Part shown: piece after piece, positions 50,010 through 58,699 of the stretch
How the letters are laid out: every line of letters begins with the position of its first letter
How positions within the stretch are numbered: the stretch's first letter is position 1
Origin: Variovorax sp. IB41
GTDB lineage: Bacteria; Pseudomonadota; Gammaproteobacteria; Burkholderiales; Burkholderiaceae_C
Assembly: GCF_016405905.1 (NCBI RefSeq)
Contig: NZ_JAEFCB010000022.1
Location: 1 to 64,000 of the forward strand
Direction: 5' to 3'
Length of the DNA: 64,000 nucleotides
Notes under the pieces: model-generated
The model's input: the letters and a program-made list of their open reading frames with translations, nothing else
Databases searched by the model: none
Told to the model about the DNA's origin: nothing
Made by a program: the position numbers and the translations under genes

Positions 50010-51199
50010 CCAAGAACGGCGATCTGCCCATCCTCCCGGGCGCCACGCTCGGCGTGCTCGGGGGCGGCCAGCTGGGCCGCATGTTCGCGCATGCCGCCCA
50101 GCGCATGGGCTACTTCACTGCGGTGCTCGACCCCGACGCCGACAGCCCTGCCGGCCGGGTGAGCCATCACCACATCCACACCGACTACGCCGATGTCGAC
50201 GGCCTCGCCCGCCTGGCCGGCCTGGCCGACGCGGTGACCACCGAGTTCGAGAACGTGCCCGCGCCTTCGCTGGAGCACCTGGCCGTGGCGCGCCCCGTGG
50301 CGCCCGGCGCCTCGGCCATCGCCATCGCGCAGGACCGCATCGCCGAGAAGGCCCACTTCACCCGCTGCGGCGTGCCCTGCGCGCCCTACGCGGCCATCGA
50401 AACGGCCGCCCAGCTGGCCGCCGTCGAGGACCACCTCCTGCCCGGTATCCTGAAGACCGCGCGCCTGGGCTACGACGGCAAGGGCCAGCAGCGCGTGAAG
50501 ACGCGCGCCGAGCTGGTCGAGGCCTGGCAGGCCACCGGCTGCGTGCCCTGCGTGCTCGAGAAGATGCTGCCGCTCGAATTCGAGTGCTCGGTGATTCTTG
50601 CGCGCGGCCGCGACGGGCAGATCGTGCACTTTCCGCCCCAGCGCAACCTGCACCGGGACGGCATCCTGGCCGTCACCGAGGTGCACGCGCTGAACATGCC
50701 CAAGACGGTGGCGCAGGGCGCGGTCAATTCCGCGAAAAGCATCGCCAACGGCCTGGGCTACGTGGGCGTGCTGTGCGTCGAATTCTTCGCGCTGGCCGAC
50801 GGCTCGCTGGTGGTCAACGAAATGGCGCCGCGCCCGCACAACAGCGGCCACTACACGATGGAGGCCTGCGACGTGTCGCAGTTCGAGCTGCAGGTGCGCA
50901 CCCTCGCGGGCCTGCCGCTCGCGCCGCCGCGCCAGCACAGCCCCGCGATCATGCTGAACCTGCTGGGCGACCTGTGGTTCACGTCCGGTGAAGAAAAGCC
51001 GGTCTCGCCGCGCTGGAGCGACGTGCTCGCGCTGCCCGGCGTGCACCTGCACCTCTACGGAAAGATCGAGCCGCGGCCCGGCCGCAAGATGGGCCACCTG
51101 ACGCTCACCGGCGCCACGCTGGAGAGCGTGCGCGCCAATGCCTCGCAGGCCGCCCTGCTGCTGGGCCTGCCGGCGGTGGATGTGACCGGTCTCGCATGA
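50006..51199 (+). CDS. purK: N5-carboxyaminoimidazole ribonucleotide synthase
   Basis: A 397-residue ATP-grasp enzyme that makes N5-CAIR from AIR, bicarbonate and ATP, feeding PurE. The N-terminal dinucleotide-like loop is LGVLGGGQLGRMFAHAAQRM (residues about 15-34). The ATP-grasp domain has LPGILKTARLGYDGKGQQRV (about 146-165) and FFALADGSLVVNEMAPRPHNSGHYT (Mg ligands Glu and Asn). GTG start 50006 in the overlap with purE; stop overlaps the tsaC ATG. Confidence 0.97.
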   Translation: MTKNGDLPILPGATLGVLGGGQLGRMFAHAAQRMGYFTAVLDPDADSPAGRVSHHHIHTDYADVDGLARLAGLADAVTTEFENVPAPSLEHLAVARPVAPGASAIAIAQDRIAEKAHFTRCGVPCAPYAAIETAAQLAAVEDHLLPGILKTARLGYDGKGQQRVKTRAELVEAWQATGCVPCVLEKMLPLEFECSVILARGRDGQIVHFPPQRNLHRDGILAVTEVHALNMPKTVAQGAVNSAKSIANGLGYVGVLCVEFFALADGSLVVNEMAPRPHNSGHYTMEACDVSQFELQVRTLAGLPLAPPRQHSPAIMLNLLGDLWFTSGEEKPVSPRWSDVLALPGVHLHLYGKIEPRPGRKMGHLTLTGATLESVRANASQAALLLGLPAVDVTGLA

Positions 51200-52197
51200 T
51201 CCTCGACGGCCAATCCCCCGAGGCCATCGCCGAGGCCGTGCGCGTGCTGCGCGCGGGCGGCCTCGTCGCCTTTCCGACCGAGACCGTCTACGGCCTGGGC
51301 GCCGACGCGAGCAGCGACATGGCCGTGGCCGGGATCTTCAAGGCCAAGGGGCGGCCCGCCGACCATCCGCTGATCGTGCACGTTGCCGCCGGCATGAAAG
51401 GCACCGAGGCGCTCTCGCGCTTCGCCCAGCCGCTGCCGCTCTTCGCGCAGAAGCTGGTGCAGGCCTTCTGGCCCGGCCCGCTCACGCTGATCGTCACGCG
51501 CCAGCCCGGCGTGGGCGCCGCGGCGGCGGGCGGGCAGGACACCATCGGCCTGCGCTGCCCCTCGCACCCCGTGGCCCAGGCGCTGCTCGAGGCCTGCGCC
51601 GAGCAGGGCGTGCCGGGCGTCGCGGGGCCGAGCGCCAACCGCTTCGGCCGCGTGAGCCCGACCACCGCCCAGCATGTCTACGACGAGTTCGGCGAAGCCG
51701 TGCCGGTCATCGACGGCGGCGCCTGCGAAGTCGGCATCGAATCGACCATCGTCGACTGCAGCCGCGGCGCGCCCGTGCTGCTGCGCCCGGGCCTCATCAC
51801 GCGCGCGCAGATCGAAGCGGCCTGCGGCGAAAAGCTCAGCGATCGCGACGTGCTCGAAACCCCCGATCCGCGCGCCTCGGGCACGCTCGAGGCGCACTAC
51901 GCGCCGAACGCCAAGCTGCGGCTGATGGATGCCAAGGCGCTGCAGACCGGCCTGGACGTGCTCGGCGCCAATGCCGCGCACATCGCCGTCTGGGCGCGCA
52001 GCAGCCTGCGCTGCCGCTCGCAGCGCGTGCTGCAGCGGCGCATGCCCGACGACGCGGCGACCAGCGCGCACCAGCTGTTCGCAGTGCTGCGCGAATTCGA
52101 CGCGCAGGGCGTCAAGCTGATCTGGGTCGAGACGCCGCCCGACACGCCCGAGTGGGAAGGCGTGCGCGACCGCCTTCAGCGCGCGGCAGCAGCCTGA
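51196..52197 (+). CDS. tsaC: Threonylcarbamoyl-AMP synthase, Sua5 type
   Basis: A 333-residue enzyme making threonylcarbamoyl-AMP for the t6A37 tRNA modification. The YrdC core has GLVAFPTETVYGLGADASSD (residues about 17-36), KAKGRPADHPLIVHV, and LRCPSHPVAQALLEA, followed by SANRFGRVSPTTAQHV. The C-terminal 110 residues form the extra Sua5 domain (from about residue 225), so the long form is present rather than short TsaC/YrdC. It ends the purE-purK-tsaC operon and is followed by an intergenic repeat. Confidence 0.95.
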   Translation: MILDGQSPEAIAEAVRVLRAGGLVAFPTETVYGLGADASSDMAVAGIFKAKGRPADHPLIVHVAAGMKGTEALSRFAQPLPLFAQKLVQAFWPGPLTLIVTRQPGVGAAAAGGQDTIGLRCPSHPVAQALLEACAEQGVPGVAGPSANRFGRVSPTTAQHVYDEFGEAVPVIDGGACEVGIESTIVDCSRGAPVLLRPGLITRAQIEAACGEKLSDRDVLETPDPRASGTLEAHYAPNAKLRLMDAKALQTGLDVLGANAAHIAVWARSSLRCRSQRVLQRRMPDDAATSAHQLFAVLREFDAQGVKLIWVETPPDTPEWEGVRDRLQRAAAA

Positions 52198-52203
52198 TCC
52201 GGA

Positions 52204-52297
52204 AACACCGTGGAACCGGCTTTGCCGGGCCTCAGGTGTTGCCCCCGGCAGGGGGTTGGCGAAGCGACACGAAGTGCGCGCAGCCTGGGGGCGAGCC
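52204..52297. repeat. Intergenic GC-palindrome repeat, copy B
   Basis: 94 bases centred on CCCCCGGCAGGGGG. It is the same length as copy A at 27798-27891 with about ten mismatches and no gaps, in the same orientation. Like copy A it sits between a plus-strand gene end and a minus-strand gene end, immediately before the stop of the lipase-like lipoprotein. It may act as a bidirectional terminator. Confidence 0.85.
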
Positions 52298-53881
52298 CTA
52301 TCCTCCTGCCGCCAGCACGCCCTGGAAGAACCCGCGCGCTGCCGCCAGGCAGAACGGCGGCGCCAGCGTGCCGTGGTACGCGGCGGTGACCGCGCGCGCC
52401 TTGTCGGCATCGCTGCCCGCCGTGCTCTGCGCGAGCGAGCTCTTGGCCTGCGCGAAGCCCGCGCGGGCGGCCGAGTAGGCGTCGATCGCGGCGGAATCTT
52501 CCAGGTCCACCACCGACAGCGCCGCGGCCGGCATGCCCTTCGCGCGGAAGTAGCCCGCGGTGGCGCGGGTGCTCACGAAGTTCACCGTCGGGTCGTTGGC
52601 GCCGCCGCACATCAGCACCGGCCGGGTCGGCACCCAGTTGCGCAGGTCGTTGGCGAGCGCCGCCTTGCGAAAGCCCGTCGAGGGGCTGCAATTGAGCGGC
52701 GCCGTCGCGCCGAGCGAAGCCGCCGTCGCGGGCAGCGCGTTGCCGGGGCAGGGGTTGGACTGGACATCGCCGGCCGCCTGCGTGAGGTAGCTCTGGCGCA
52801 CCAGGTTGTTGGCGCCGTAGAAGATCGAGAGGTCCGGGCTCACCGGCCCCGGCGTGGCGCCCGCCGGGAACAGCGCCAGCTGCGGCAGCTTGCCGCTGGT
52901 GAACAGCGTGTCCGGCGTCGCGCTCGGCAGCAGCGTGTCGATGCCGGTGGCGTACTGCGCTTCGTACACGTCGCTGGTGGCGTTGTAGACGTTGCCGAAC
53001 TGCTGCTGCCAACTGGTCGACAGCAGCGGCACGAAGAGCGTCGCGCCCAGCGCCGGCCAGCCCTGGAAGGTGTAGTCGGTCAGGAGGCTGATGGCCGAGG
53101 GGGCCGACAGCGGCGCCGAGGCCGTCACGGCCTTGCCCGTGGCCTGCATCTCGCGGTGCGCGGCCATCGCGACGTAGCCGCCCTGCGAGTAGCCGGTGAT
53201 GAAGAGCGAGCCCGCGTCGTTCGCGTCGATGCCCGAGAAGGTCTTGCGCGCCGCGGTGAGCGCATCGACCATGTCCTTGCCCTGCTGGTCGCCGTTCAGG
53301 TACGGGTGGTAGGCGAGCGTCGACTTGTCGTAGCCCGCGTAGTTGGGCGCCACCACGATGAAACCTTGCGCCGCGAGCATGGCCGCGACCACCACGCCTT
53401 CGCCGGCGGCCGCCTGTTTCGTGTCGGTCCACTTGGCCAGGTTGTAGTCGCGCGCGGCGTTCGTGCCGTGCGCATAGAGCACCACCGGCCGCGCGCCGTT
53501 GCAGGCGATGTCGGTGCCCGAGGGCACCATGATCGCGGCGGTCGCCGTGGTGGCTTCGCCCTTGCCGCCGACGGTGCGGTATTCGAGGTAGCGCGTGTCG
53601 ATGCCGCACTTGGGCGTGCCCGCCACCTGCAGCAGCGCGCGGCCCTTGTCGTCGGCGCCCAAGAGCGTTTTGAACTGATCGACCGACAGCCGCGTGACCT
53701 GCGCGGGCGGGTTGGTGACGACCGAGCCGCGCCCGGTGTCGGCGACAGGCGGCGGAAAGCCCACGCCGATGCCGCCGCCGCCACCTCCTCCGCCCCCGCA
53801 GGCTGCAAGGAGCAGCGTGGCGCCCGCGAGTGCCGCCATCTTGTGCAGCGGCATGGATGGTTGTCGTTGTGGCGTGTTCAA
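52298..53881 (-). CDS. Lipase-like alpha/beta hydrolase lipoprotein
   Basis: A 527-residue exported hydrolase. The signal reaches a lipobox ALAGATLLLAAC (Cys about 28), followed by a nine-Gly run and a Pro-rich stretch before the catalytic domain. The nucleophile elbow is LFITGYSQGGYVAMAAHREM (Ser in GYSQG, near 218). Later GGANDPTVNF (acid) and AYHGTLAPPF (possible His) fit the secretory-lipase fold. TTG 53881 with AGGAG 7 bases upstream is preferred to ATG 53854, which lacks a ribosome site. Likely an outer-membrane or surface esterase/lipase; substrate unknown. Confidence 0.85.
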   Translation of the reverse strand: MNTPQRQPSMPLHKMAALAGATLLLAACGGGGGGGGGIGVGFPPPVADTGRGSVVTNPPAQVTRLSVDQFKTLLGADDKGRALLQVAGTPKCGIDTRYLEYRTVGGKGEATTATAAIMVPSGTDIACNGARPVVLYAHGTNAARDYNLAKWTDTKQAAAGEGVVVAAMLAAQGFIVVAPNYAGYDKSTLAYHPYLNGDQQGKDMVDALTAARKTFSGIDANDAGSLFITGYSQGGYVAMAAHREMQATGKAVTASAPLSAPSAISLLTDYTFQGWPALGATLFVPLLSTSWQQQFGNVYNATSDVYEAQYATGIDTLLPSATPDTLFTSGKLPQLALFPAGATPGPVSPDLSIFYGANNLVRQSYLTQAAGDVQSNPCPGNALPATAASLGATAPLNCSPSTGFRKAALANDLRNWVPTRPVLMCGGANDPTVNFVSTRATAGYFRAKGMPAAALSVVDLEDSAAIDAYSAARAGFAQAKSSLAQSTAGSDADKARAVTAAYHGTLAPPFCLAAARGFFQGVLAAGG

Positions 53882-54014
53882 GGCGTGTCTCCTGCTGTCG
53901 CTGTGTGGAATCGAACGGTCGTCAGATTCTGGGCAGCGCCATGGCCGCGCGCAAGCGGCGTTCGCCTACAGAAGATTTCAGTACACCGTGGGCCGGCGCG
54001 GCCGTTGGTGGTCG

Positions 54015-55439
54015 TCAGTTGTCCTGTGCGGCCCAATCGACCAGCGCGTCGAACGCGGCGCGCGTGGCGCCCGCGTTCTCGCCGTTGGCGATGGCCACCA
54101 GCACATAGCGCCGGCCGCTCGCGCCGTGCACGTAGCCGGCCACGCCCGAGGCGTCGCGCAGCGTGCCGGTCTTCAGGTGCGCAGCGCCCCCCGAGCGCAG
54201 CGCGCGCTTCTTCAGCGTGCCATCCACACCCGAGGCGGGCAGCGACGACATCAGTTCCGGCATCACCGGCGAGCGCCACGCCACCTGCAGCATCTTGCCC
54301 AGCGCCGCGGCGCTGATGCGCTCGTCGCGCGAGAGGCCCGAGCCGTTCTCGAACACCGGCTGCGCCTCGCCGGTGCCGATGCGCTCGCGCCACCACTGGC
54401 CCAGCGCGCTGCGCGAGGCCTCGAAGGTGCCGCGGTTCTTCTGCGTGAGGCCGATGGTGAGGAACACCTGCTGGGCCATCACGTTGTTGCTGTACTTGTT
54501 GATGTCGCGGATCACCTCGGCCAGCGGCGGCGAGCCGAACTCGAAGGCGGGCTTCAGGCCCGCGGGCACGCGGCCCTCGCGCATCTGCCCGCCCACGCGC
54601 CCGCCCATCTCGGCCCACATGCCGCCGAGCGCGCGCAGGCTGTACGTGCGCGGATCGCCGTAGGCCACGGCCCAGCTCTTCTCGCCGCAGGCGGCCGGAA
54701 AAGCGCCGTTGAAGCGGATGCGGTTGACGTCGCTGAAATCGGTCTTGAGCGCGGTGCGCCAGTCGCCGCATTCGCCGGGCGAAAGCGGCACGGTGGCCGG
54801 CATCGCCACGCTCGCGAGCGGCGGCTCGTAGCTCACGCGCGCGATCTGTGCGGCGCGGTCGGGCGCGAAGGTCATGTTGACCGACTTGAAGTTGACCAGC
54901 AGCGCATCGGGCGATGCGTTGTAGGGCCGCAGCGGCTCGCCGTCGAAGGCGCTCGGGTCGTTCTCCACCGTGTTCTCGAAGGCGCTGCGGTCGATCACGA
55001 TGTCGCCGCTCACCGTGGTGATGCCAAGGCCCTGCACGTGGCGCAGCATCAGCCACACGCGCTCGAGCACCAGCTTCGGATCGCCCTGGCCCTTGATGTA
55101 GAGGTTGCCGTTGAGCACGCCGTTGCTGACCGGGCCTTCGACGTACACCGGCGTGGTCCAGCTGTAGGCGGGCCCCAGCAGGTCGAGCGCCGCGTAGGTG
55201 GTGACCAGCTTCATGATCGAGGCCGGATTCACCGGCACCTGCGAGCGCCAGGCCAGGCGCGGCGGGCGCACGCCGTCGGCATCGGCCACCAGCAGCGTCA
55301 CCGTGTCGCGCGACACCTTGGCGCGCGCCAGGGCGGTTTCGACTTCGGTGGGAAGCGCTTGCTGGGCGAAGGCGCTGGCCGAGGCCAGCGCGGAGAGACA
55401 GATGAAGAGCGAAGGGATCAGGCGGGTGGCGAAAGGCAT
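54015..55439 (-). CDS. dacB: D-alanyl-D-alanine carboxypeptidase/endopeptidase, PBP4 type
   Basis: A 474-residue periplasmic penicillin-binding protein that trims or cuts peptidoglycan cross-links. The signal ends ASASAFAQ. The SxxK motif is SIMK (Ser74, Lys77), the SxN motif lies in KYSNNVMAQQVFL (near 317-329) and KTG is in HLKTGTL (423-425). The long insert between the first two motifs is typical of DacB. No missing catalytic residue. It is upstream of the lipase-like gene with 133 bases between. Confidence 0.95.
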   Translation of the reverse strand: MPFATRLIPSLFICLSALASASAFAQQALPTEVETALARAKVSRDTVTLLVADADGVRPPRLAWRSQVPVNPASIMKLVTTYAALDLLGPAYSWTTPVYVEGPVSNGVLNGNLYIKGQGDPKLVLERVWLMLRHVQGLGITTVSGDIVIDRSAFENTVENDPSAFDGEPLRPYNASPDALLVNFKSVNMTFAPDRAAQIARVSYEPPLASVAMPATVPLSPGECGDWRTALKTDFSDVNRIRFNGAFPAACGEKSWAVAYGDPRTYSLRALGGMWAEMGGRVGGQMREGRVPAGLKPAFEFGSPPLAEVIRDINKYSNNVMAQQVFLTIGLTQKNRGTFEASRSALGQWWRERIGTGEAQPVFENGSGLSRDERISAAALGKMLQVAWRSPVMPELMSSLPASGVDGTLKKRALRSGGAAHLKTGTLRDASGVAGYVHGASGRRYVLVAIANGENAGATRAAFDALVDWAAQDN

Positions 55440-55488
55440 CCGGCGATTATCCCGGCGCGAGCGGGCCGCGCCCGAAACCGCCCCGCGG

Positions 55489-56022
55489 TCATCGCGCGCC
55501 CGGATGCAGCCCCAGCACGTTCGCGCCGATGGACGGATCGACGAAGCGCTCCAGCCGCTGCGGATGCAGGATCACCGTGATCTCGCACGAGCCCGTGCCC
55601 ACCGTGAGGCCCAGCAGGTGCCCGCCCGCGCCGATGAAGGTGCCGTCGGTCACGATGCCGTGCGCATGGATCGAGGGCTTGCCCTCCTTCCAGGCGATGG
55701 AGCCGGTGAGGTTGGCGAGCTCCACGTCCTTGAAGGTCTTCGGGTTGAAGACCTTCTTCGCGAAGTCGTAGAAGCCGAAGGTCGCCTCGCGCATGAAGCC
55801 GATGCCCACGATGCTCGCGCTCGGAATCTGCTCGACCACCGCGAGCCTCTCGATGTGCGCGATGACGTCGTCGCCGTTGCGCAGCACCATGAGGTAGCCG
55901 GTGGGCGTGCGCGTGACCTTGCCGGTCAGGTCCTGCGCCATGGCCGAGTTGCTTGCAAAGAGCGCTGCGCAAGCCGCGGCCAGGATGAACAGGGTGGATG
56001 CGAGGGTCTTCTTGATGAACAT
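55489..56022 (-). CDS. Exported PPC (DUF296) domain protein
   Basis: A 177-residue protein with a Sec signal peptide (LASTLFILAAACAALFASNS, cleavage after AMA, near residue 29). The rest is a single PPC/DUF296 domain: GYLMVLRNGDDVIAHIERLA (residues about 42-61), ASIVGIGFMREATFGFYD, and SIHAHGIVTDGTFIGAGGHL (about 117-136), with the His pair used for metal or trimer contacts. Most bacterial PPC proteins are cytoplasmic; this one is exported. ATG 56022 fixes the signal peptide. A 169-base gap precedes it. Function unknown. Confidence 0.85.
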   Translation of the reverse strand: MFIKKTLASTLFILAAACAALFASNSAMAQDLTGKVTRTPTGYLMVLRNGDDVIAHIERLAVVEQIPSASIVGIGFMREATFGFYDFAKKVFNPKTFKDVELANLTGSIAWKEGKPSIHAHGIVTDGTFIGAGGHLLGLTVGTGSCEITVILHPQRLERFVDPSIGANVLGLHPGAR

Positions 56023-56191
56023 GGTTTGTCTCGTTTCTTTGTTGATGGAAATCCAGGAGATGCACGGTTGCGGCTCGCGCCGCGGAAGGCGAACGCCCGC
56101 GCGCCGGAATGCGATCCCGGCGCGCCGGTGTTCGACACGGGGTGGCCCGCGGCAGCCGCGGGTGGTTGGAGACGGAAACGGCGGCGGATGC

Positions 56192-56614
56192 CTAGTGCGC
56201 GGGCGCCGTCGGCACGCGGCTCGCTTGCACCTTCGCATGCACCTTGGCGCGCAGCCGCGCCACGTTCACGACGAAGCGGCTGTGCGTGCCGCTGGCAACT
56301 TCCTCGTCGCCTTCGTGCACGCTGAAGTCGAAGTCCACGCTGCGCCCGTCGACCGCGCGCACGCGCGCCTCGATGCGCACCGTCTGCCCGAGCAGGGTCG
56401 CGCCGACGTGCTTGAGCGCGATGGCTGTGCCGACCGAAGACTCGCCCTCGTCCGCGTGACCGAGCAGGAAGTCCAGGCACGCCTCTTCCACATCGCGCAC
56501 CAGCTCGGGCGTTGCGTAGATGCGCAAATCCTCGCCCAGGAAGTCGACCGTGCGCGCGCGGTCCACCGCGAGTTCGCGTTGCAGCGTGGCGCCGGGGTGC
56601 AGTTCTTTTTTCAT
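56192..56614 (-). CDS. Hot-dog fold thioesterase, FlK-like
   Basis: A 140-residue single hot-dog domain resembling the fluoroacetyl-CoA thioesterase FlK family. Visible parts are ATPELVRDVEEACLDFLLGH (residues about 35-54, including the acidic catalytic position Glu) and SVGTAIALKHVGATLLGQTV (about 60-79), with a His contact and the substrate-lining segment, then GTHSRFVVN. It probably hydrolyses a short acyl-CoA, releasing CoA in the degradation cluster to the right. It is divergent from a GcvA-like LysR gene across 204 bases that carry an inverted repeat. Confidence 0.82.
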   Translation of the reverse strand: MKKELHPGATLQRELAVDRARTVDFLGEDLRIYATPELVRDVEEACLDFLLGHADEGESSVGTAIALKHVGATLLGQTVRIEARVRAVDGRSVDFDFSVHEGDEEVASGTHSRFVVNVARLRAKVHAKVQASRVPTAPAH

Positions 56615-56718
56615 GCGATGTTCCGATGGAGCGGGGGCGTCAATTGACGTTGTCCCGACTGGTTGCGTGTCGTTCCGCGAGGCAGTCTAGGAACGTCGGC
56701 GCACCGCGGCAAACGAGT

Positions 56719-56743
56719 TTTTCTCGAACGATTGCCGAGAAAA
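56719..56743. promoter_or_regulatory. Candidate LysR operator, perfect inverted repeat
   Basis: TTTTCTCG-N9-CGAGAAAA, two perfect 8-base arms, in the divergent gap between the thioesterase and LysR genes and 75 bases before the LysR start. The 10-mer GCCGAGAAAA covering the right arm recurs (as its complement) at 61984-61993. Confidence 0.6.
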
Positions 56744-56818
56744 TATTGAAGCGCCGCCGCCCCTTCCAATTCGCGCTTTTATCCGCGCCTCATCCGCTCC
56801 CGAAAGAACCGCCCCACC

Positions 56819-57742
56819 ATGTCGCGCCCCATCCCTCCGCTCAATCCGCTGCGGGCCTTCGAGGTCGCGGCGCGGCATCTGAGCTTCACGCGCGCGGCCG
56901 ATGAACTCTTCGTGACGCCCTCGGCCGTGAGCCACCAGATCAAGACGCTGGAAGAAAACCTGGGCATCGCGCTGTTCGTGCGCGACACCAAGTCGCTCAC
57001 GCTCACCGCCGCGGGCAAGGCGTACCTGCCGGGCATCCAGGAGGCCTTCAAGCAGGTCATCTACGCCACGCAGTTGCTGCGCCAGTCGCAGGGCTCGCCC
57101 TCGCTCAAGATCAACCTGCCGCCGACCTTCGCGGTGAAGTGGCTGATCCCGCGCATGCGCCGCTTCATGCAGGCGCACCCGGACATCGACCTGGAGATCT
57201 CGACCTCCAAGCACATGGTCGACTTCACCCGCGAAGACTTCGACATGACCGTGCGCTACGGCCGCGGCATCTACCCGGGCCTGCATTCGGAGCTGTGCCT
57301 GCCGGTGGAGGTGTTCCCGGTGTGCAGCCCCGCGTTGATGGAAGGCGCGCATCCGCTGAAGACGCCGGCCGACCTCAAGCACCACGTGCTGCTGCACGAC
57401 CACAGCACCTACAGCGACGTGAGCAATCCCGACTGGGGCGTGTGGCTCGAGCACGCGGGCGTGACCGACGTGGACGCGACGCGCGGCCCTTCGTTCTGGC
57501 CCAGCCACCTCGTGATCAACGCCGCCGTCGACGGGCTGGGCGTCGCGCTGGTGAAGAAGAACTGGGTGATCAAGGACCTGGCCGACGGGCTGCTCGTGCG
57601 GCCCTTCGAGCTCGCGCTGCCGGTGGAGTTTTCCTACTTCATGGTCTACCCGCAGGACCGCCGCACCGACCCGCGCATCATGGCCTTCGTGGCCTGGGTG
57701 CACGAGGAAATCGCGCGCGACGCGGGCGTGGCGCCGGCCTGA
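56819..57742 (+). CDS. LysR-family transcriptional regulator, GcvA-like
   Basis: A 307-residue LysR protein of the GcvA subgroup. The N-terminus PIPPLNPLRAFEVAARHLSF and the helix-turn-helix FTRAADELFVTPSAVSHQIK (residues about 25-44) are characteristic; SVAKWLIPRM-like FAVKWLIPRMRRFMQAHPDI (about 104-123) opens the effector domain. It is divergent from the thioesterase and shares the first gap of the 56-64 kb cluster; the inverted repeat there and a half-site at 61984 suggest it controls both ends. Confidence 0.95.
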   Translation: MSRPIPPLNPLRAFEVAARHLSFTRAADELFVTPSAVSHQIKTLEENLGIALFVRDTKSLTLTAAGKAYLPGIQEAFKQVIYATQLLRQSQGSPSLKINLPPTFAVKWLIPRMRRFMQAHPDIDLEISTSKHMVDFTREDFDMTVRYGRGIYPGLHSELCLPVEVFPVCSPALMEGAHPLKTPADLKHHVLLHDHSTYSDVSNPDWGVWLEHAGVTDVDATRGPSFWPSHLVINAAVDGLGVALVKKNWVIKDLADGLLVRPFELALPVEFSYFMVYPQDRRTDPRIMAFVAWVHEEIARDAGVAPA

Positions 57743-57755
57743 TGCGCCGCGCGCT

Positions 57756-58682
57756 TCAGGCGAGGCGGTAGAGGCGCACGGCGTTGTCGTGCAGCAGTTG
57801 GCGGCGCTGCGCCGCGGGGCGATCGGCGATGGCCGCCAGAAAGCCGCGCAGGATCGTCGCGTAGTCCGCCACCAGGCTGTCGACCGGGAAGTTGCTCGCG
57901 AACATGCAGCGATCGGCGCCGAAGATCGCGATCGCATCGCGAATCAGCGGCACGTTCGCCGCTTCGGTGCACGGCAGGCCGGGCCGGCCCAGCCCCGAGA
58001 TCTTGATCGCGGTGTTCGGCTGCGCGGCCAGGCCTTCGAGCGCGCGGCGCCAGCCGGCGAGCCCTTCGTCGCTGCGGTCCGACGGAAGGCCGGTGTGGTT
58101 GAGCACGAGCAGCGTGTGCGGAAAGTCTCGGGCGAGCTGCGCGGCCTGGTCCAGGTTCCACCACGGCGCCTGCAGGTCGAACGACAGCCCGTGCGCGTGC
58201 AGCAGCGCATAGCCGCGGCGCCAGCGCGCGTCGTCCATCGAACCCGCGAGGCCCCGCCGGGCCGTTGCCGCCGAGGTGGCCGTCACCGGCTTGTGGCGGA
58301 TGCCGCGCACCAGCGCGAAGCCGGCCTGCGCGGCGAGGATTTCGGGCGCGTCGTCGCGGTCCAGCGCCGCGTGCGCGACGATCGCCGAGGGGCGGCCTTC
58401 GGCCGCGGCCAGGGCCGTGAGCCACCGCGTCTCGGCCACCGGGTCGTTGCGCGCCCACTCGGCCTCGATGTGCACCGTCAGCGCCGGCGCATGGCCGCGC
58501 GTATCGCGCGCGAGGTCGGCGGGCAGGTAGTTGCGCCGCAGCGCCGAATAGTCGCCGTAGCGGAAGTTCGGCACCGTCTCGCCCTGCAGCCAGGGGTAGG
58601 GGTGCAGGTCGAGGTTCCAGAAGTGCTGGTGCGCATCGACGAAGGGCTCGTCGAACGTGAACACGTTGCCCATCGAATTCAT
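57756..58682 (-). CDS. Amidohydrolase-2 family metal-dependent hydrolase
   Basis: A 308-residue TIM-barrel hydrolase of the Amidohydro_2 group (lactonase, decarboxylase or hydrolase activities). Motifs are FVDAHQHFWNLDLHPYPWLQ (residues about 14-33, HxH metal pair), later LVLNHTGLPSDRS (His), and GADRCMFASNFPVDSL (Asp/Asn region). The domain resembles 2-pyrone-4,6-dicarboxylate or L-fuconolactone hydrolases. ATG 58682 (MNSMGNV) is used; it lies 17 bases from the upstream Bug-protein stop, so it is in that operon. Confidence 0.88.
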   Translation of the reverse strand: MNSMGNVFTFDEPFVDAHQHFWNLDLHPYPWLQGETVPNFRYGDYSALRRNYLPADLARDTRGHAPALTVHIEAEWARNDPVAETRWLTALAAAEGRPSAIVAHAALDRDDAPEILAAQAGFALVRGIRHKPVTATSAATARRGLAGSMDDARWRRGYALLHAHGLSFDLQAPWWNLDQAAQLARDFPHTLLVLNHTGLPSDRSDEGLAGWRRALEGLAAQPNTAIKISGLGRPGLPCTEAANVPLIRDAIAIFGADRCMFASNFPVDSLVADYATILRGFLAAIADRPAAQRRQLLHDNAVRLYRLA

Positions 58683-58699
58683 CGCCCGATTTTCGGCGC

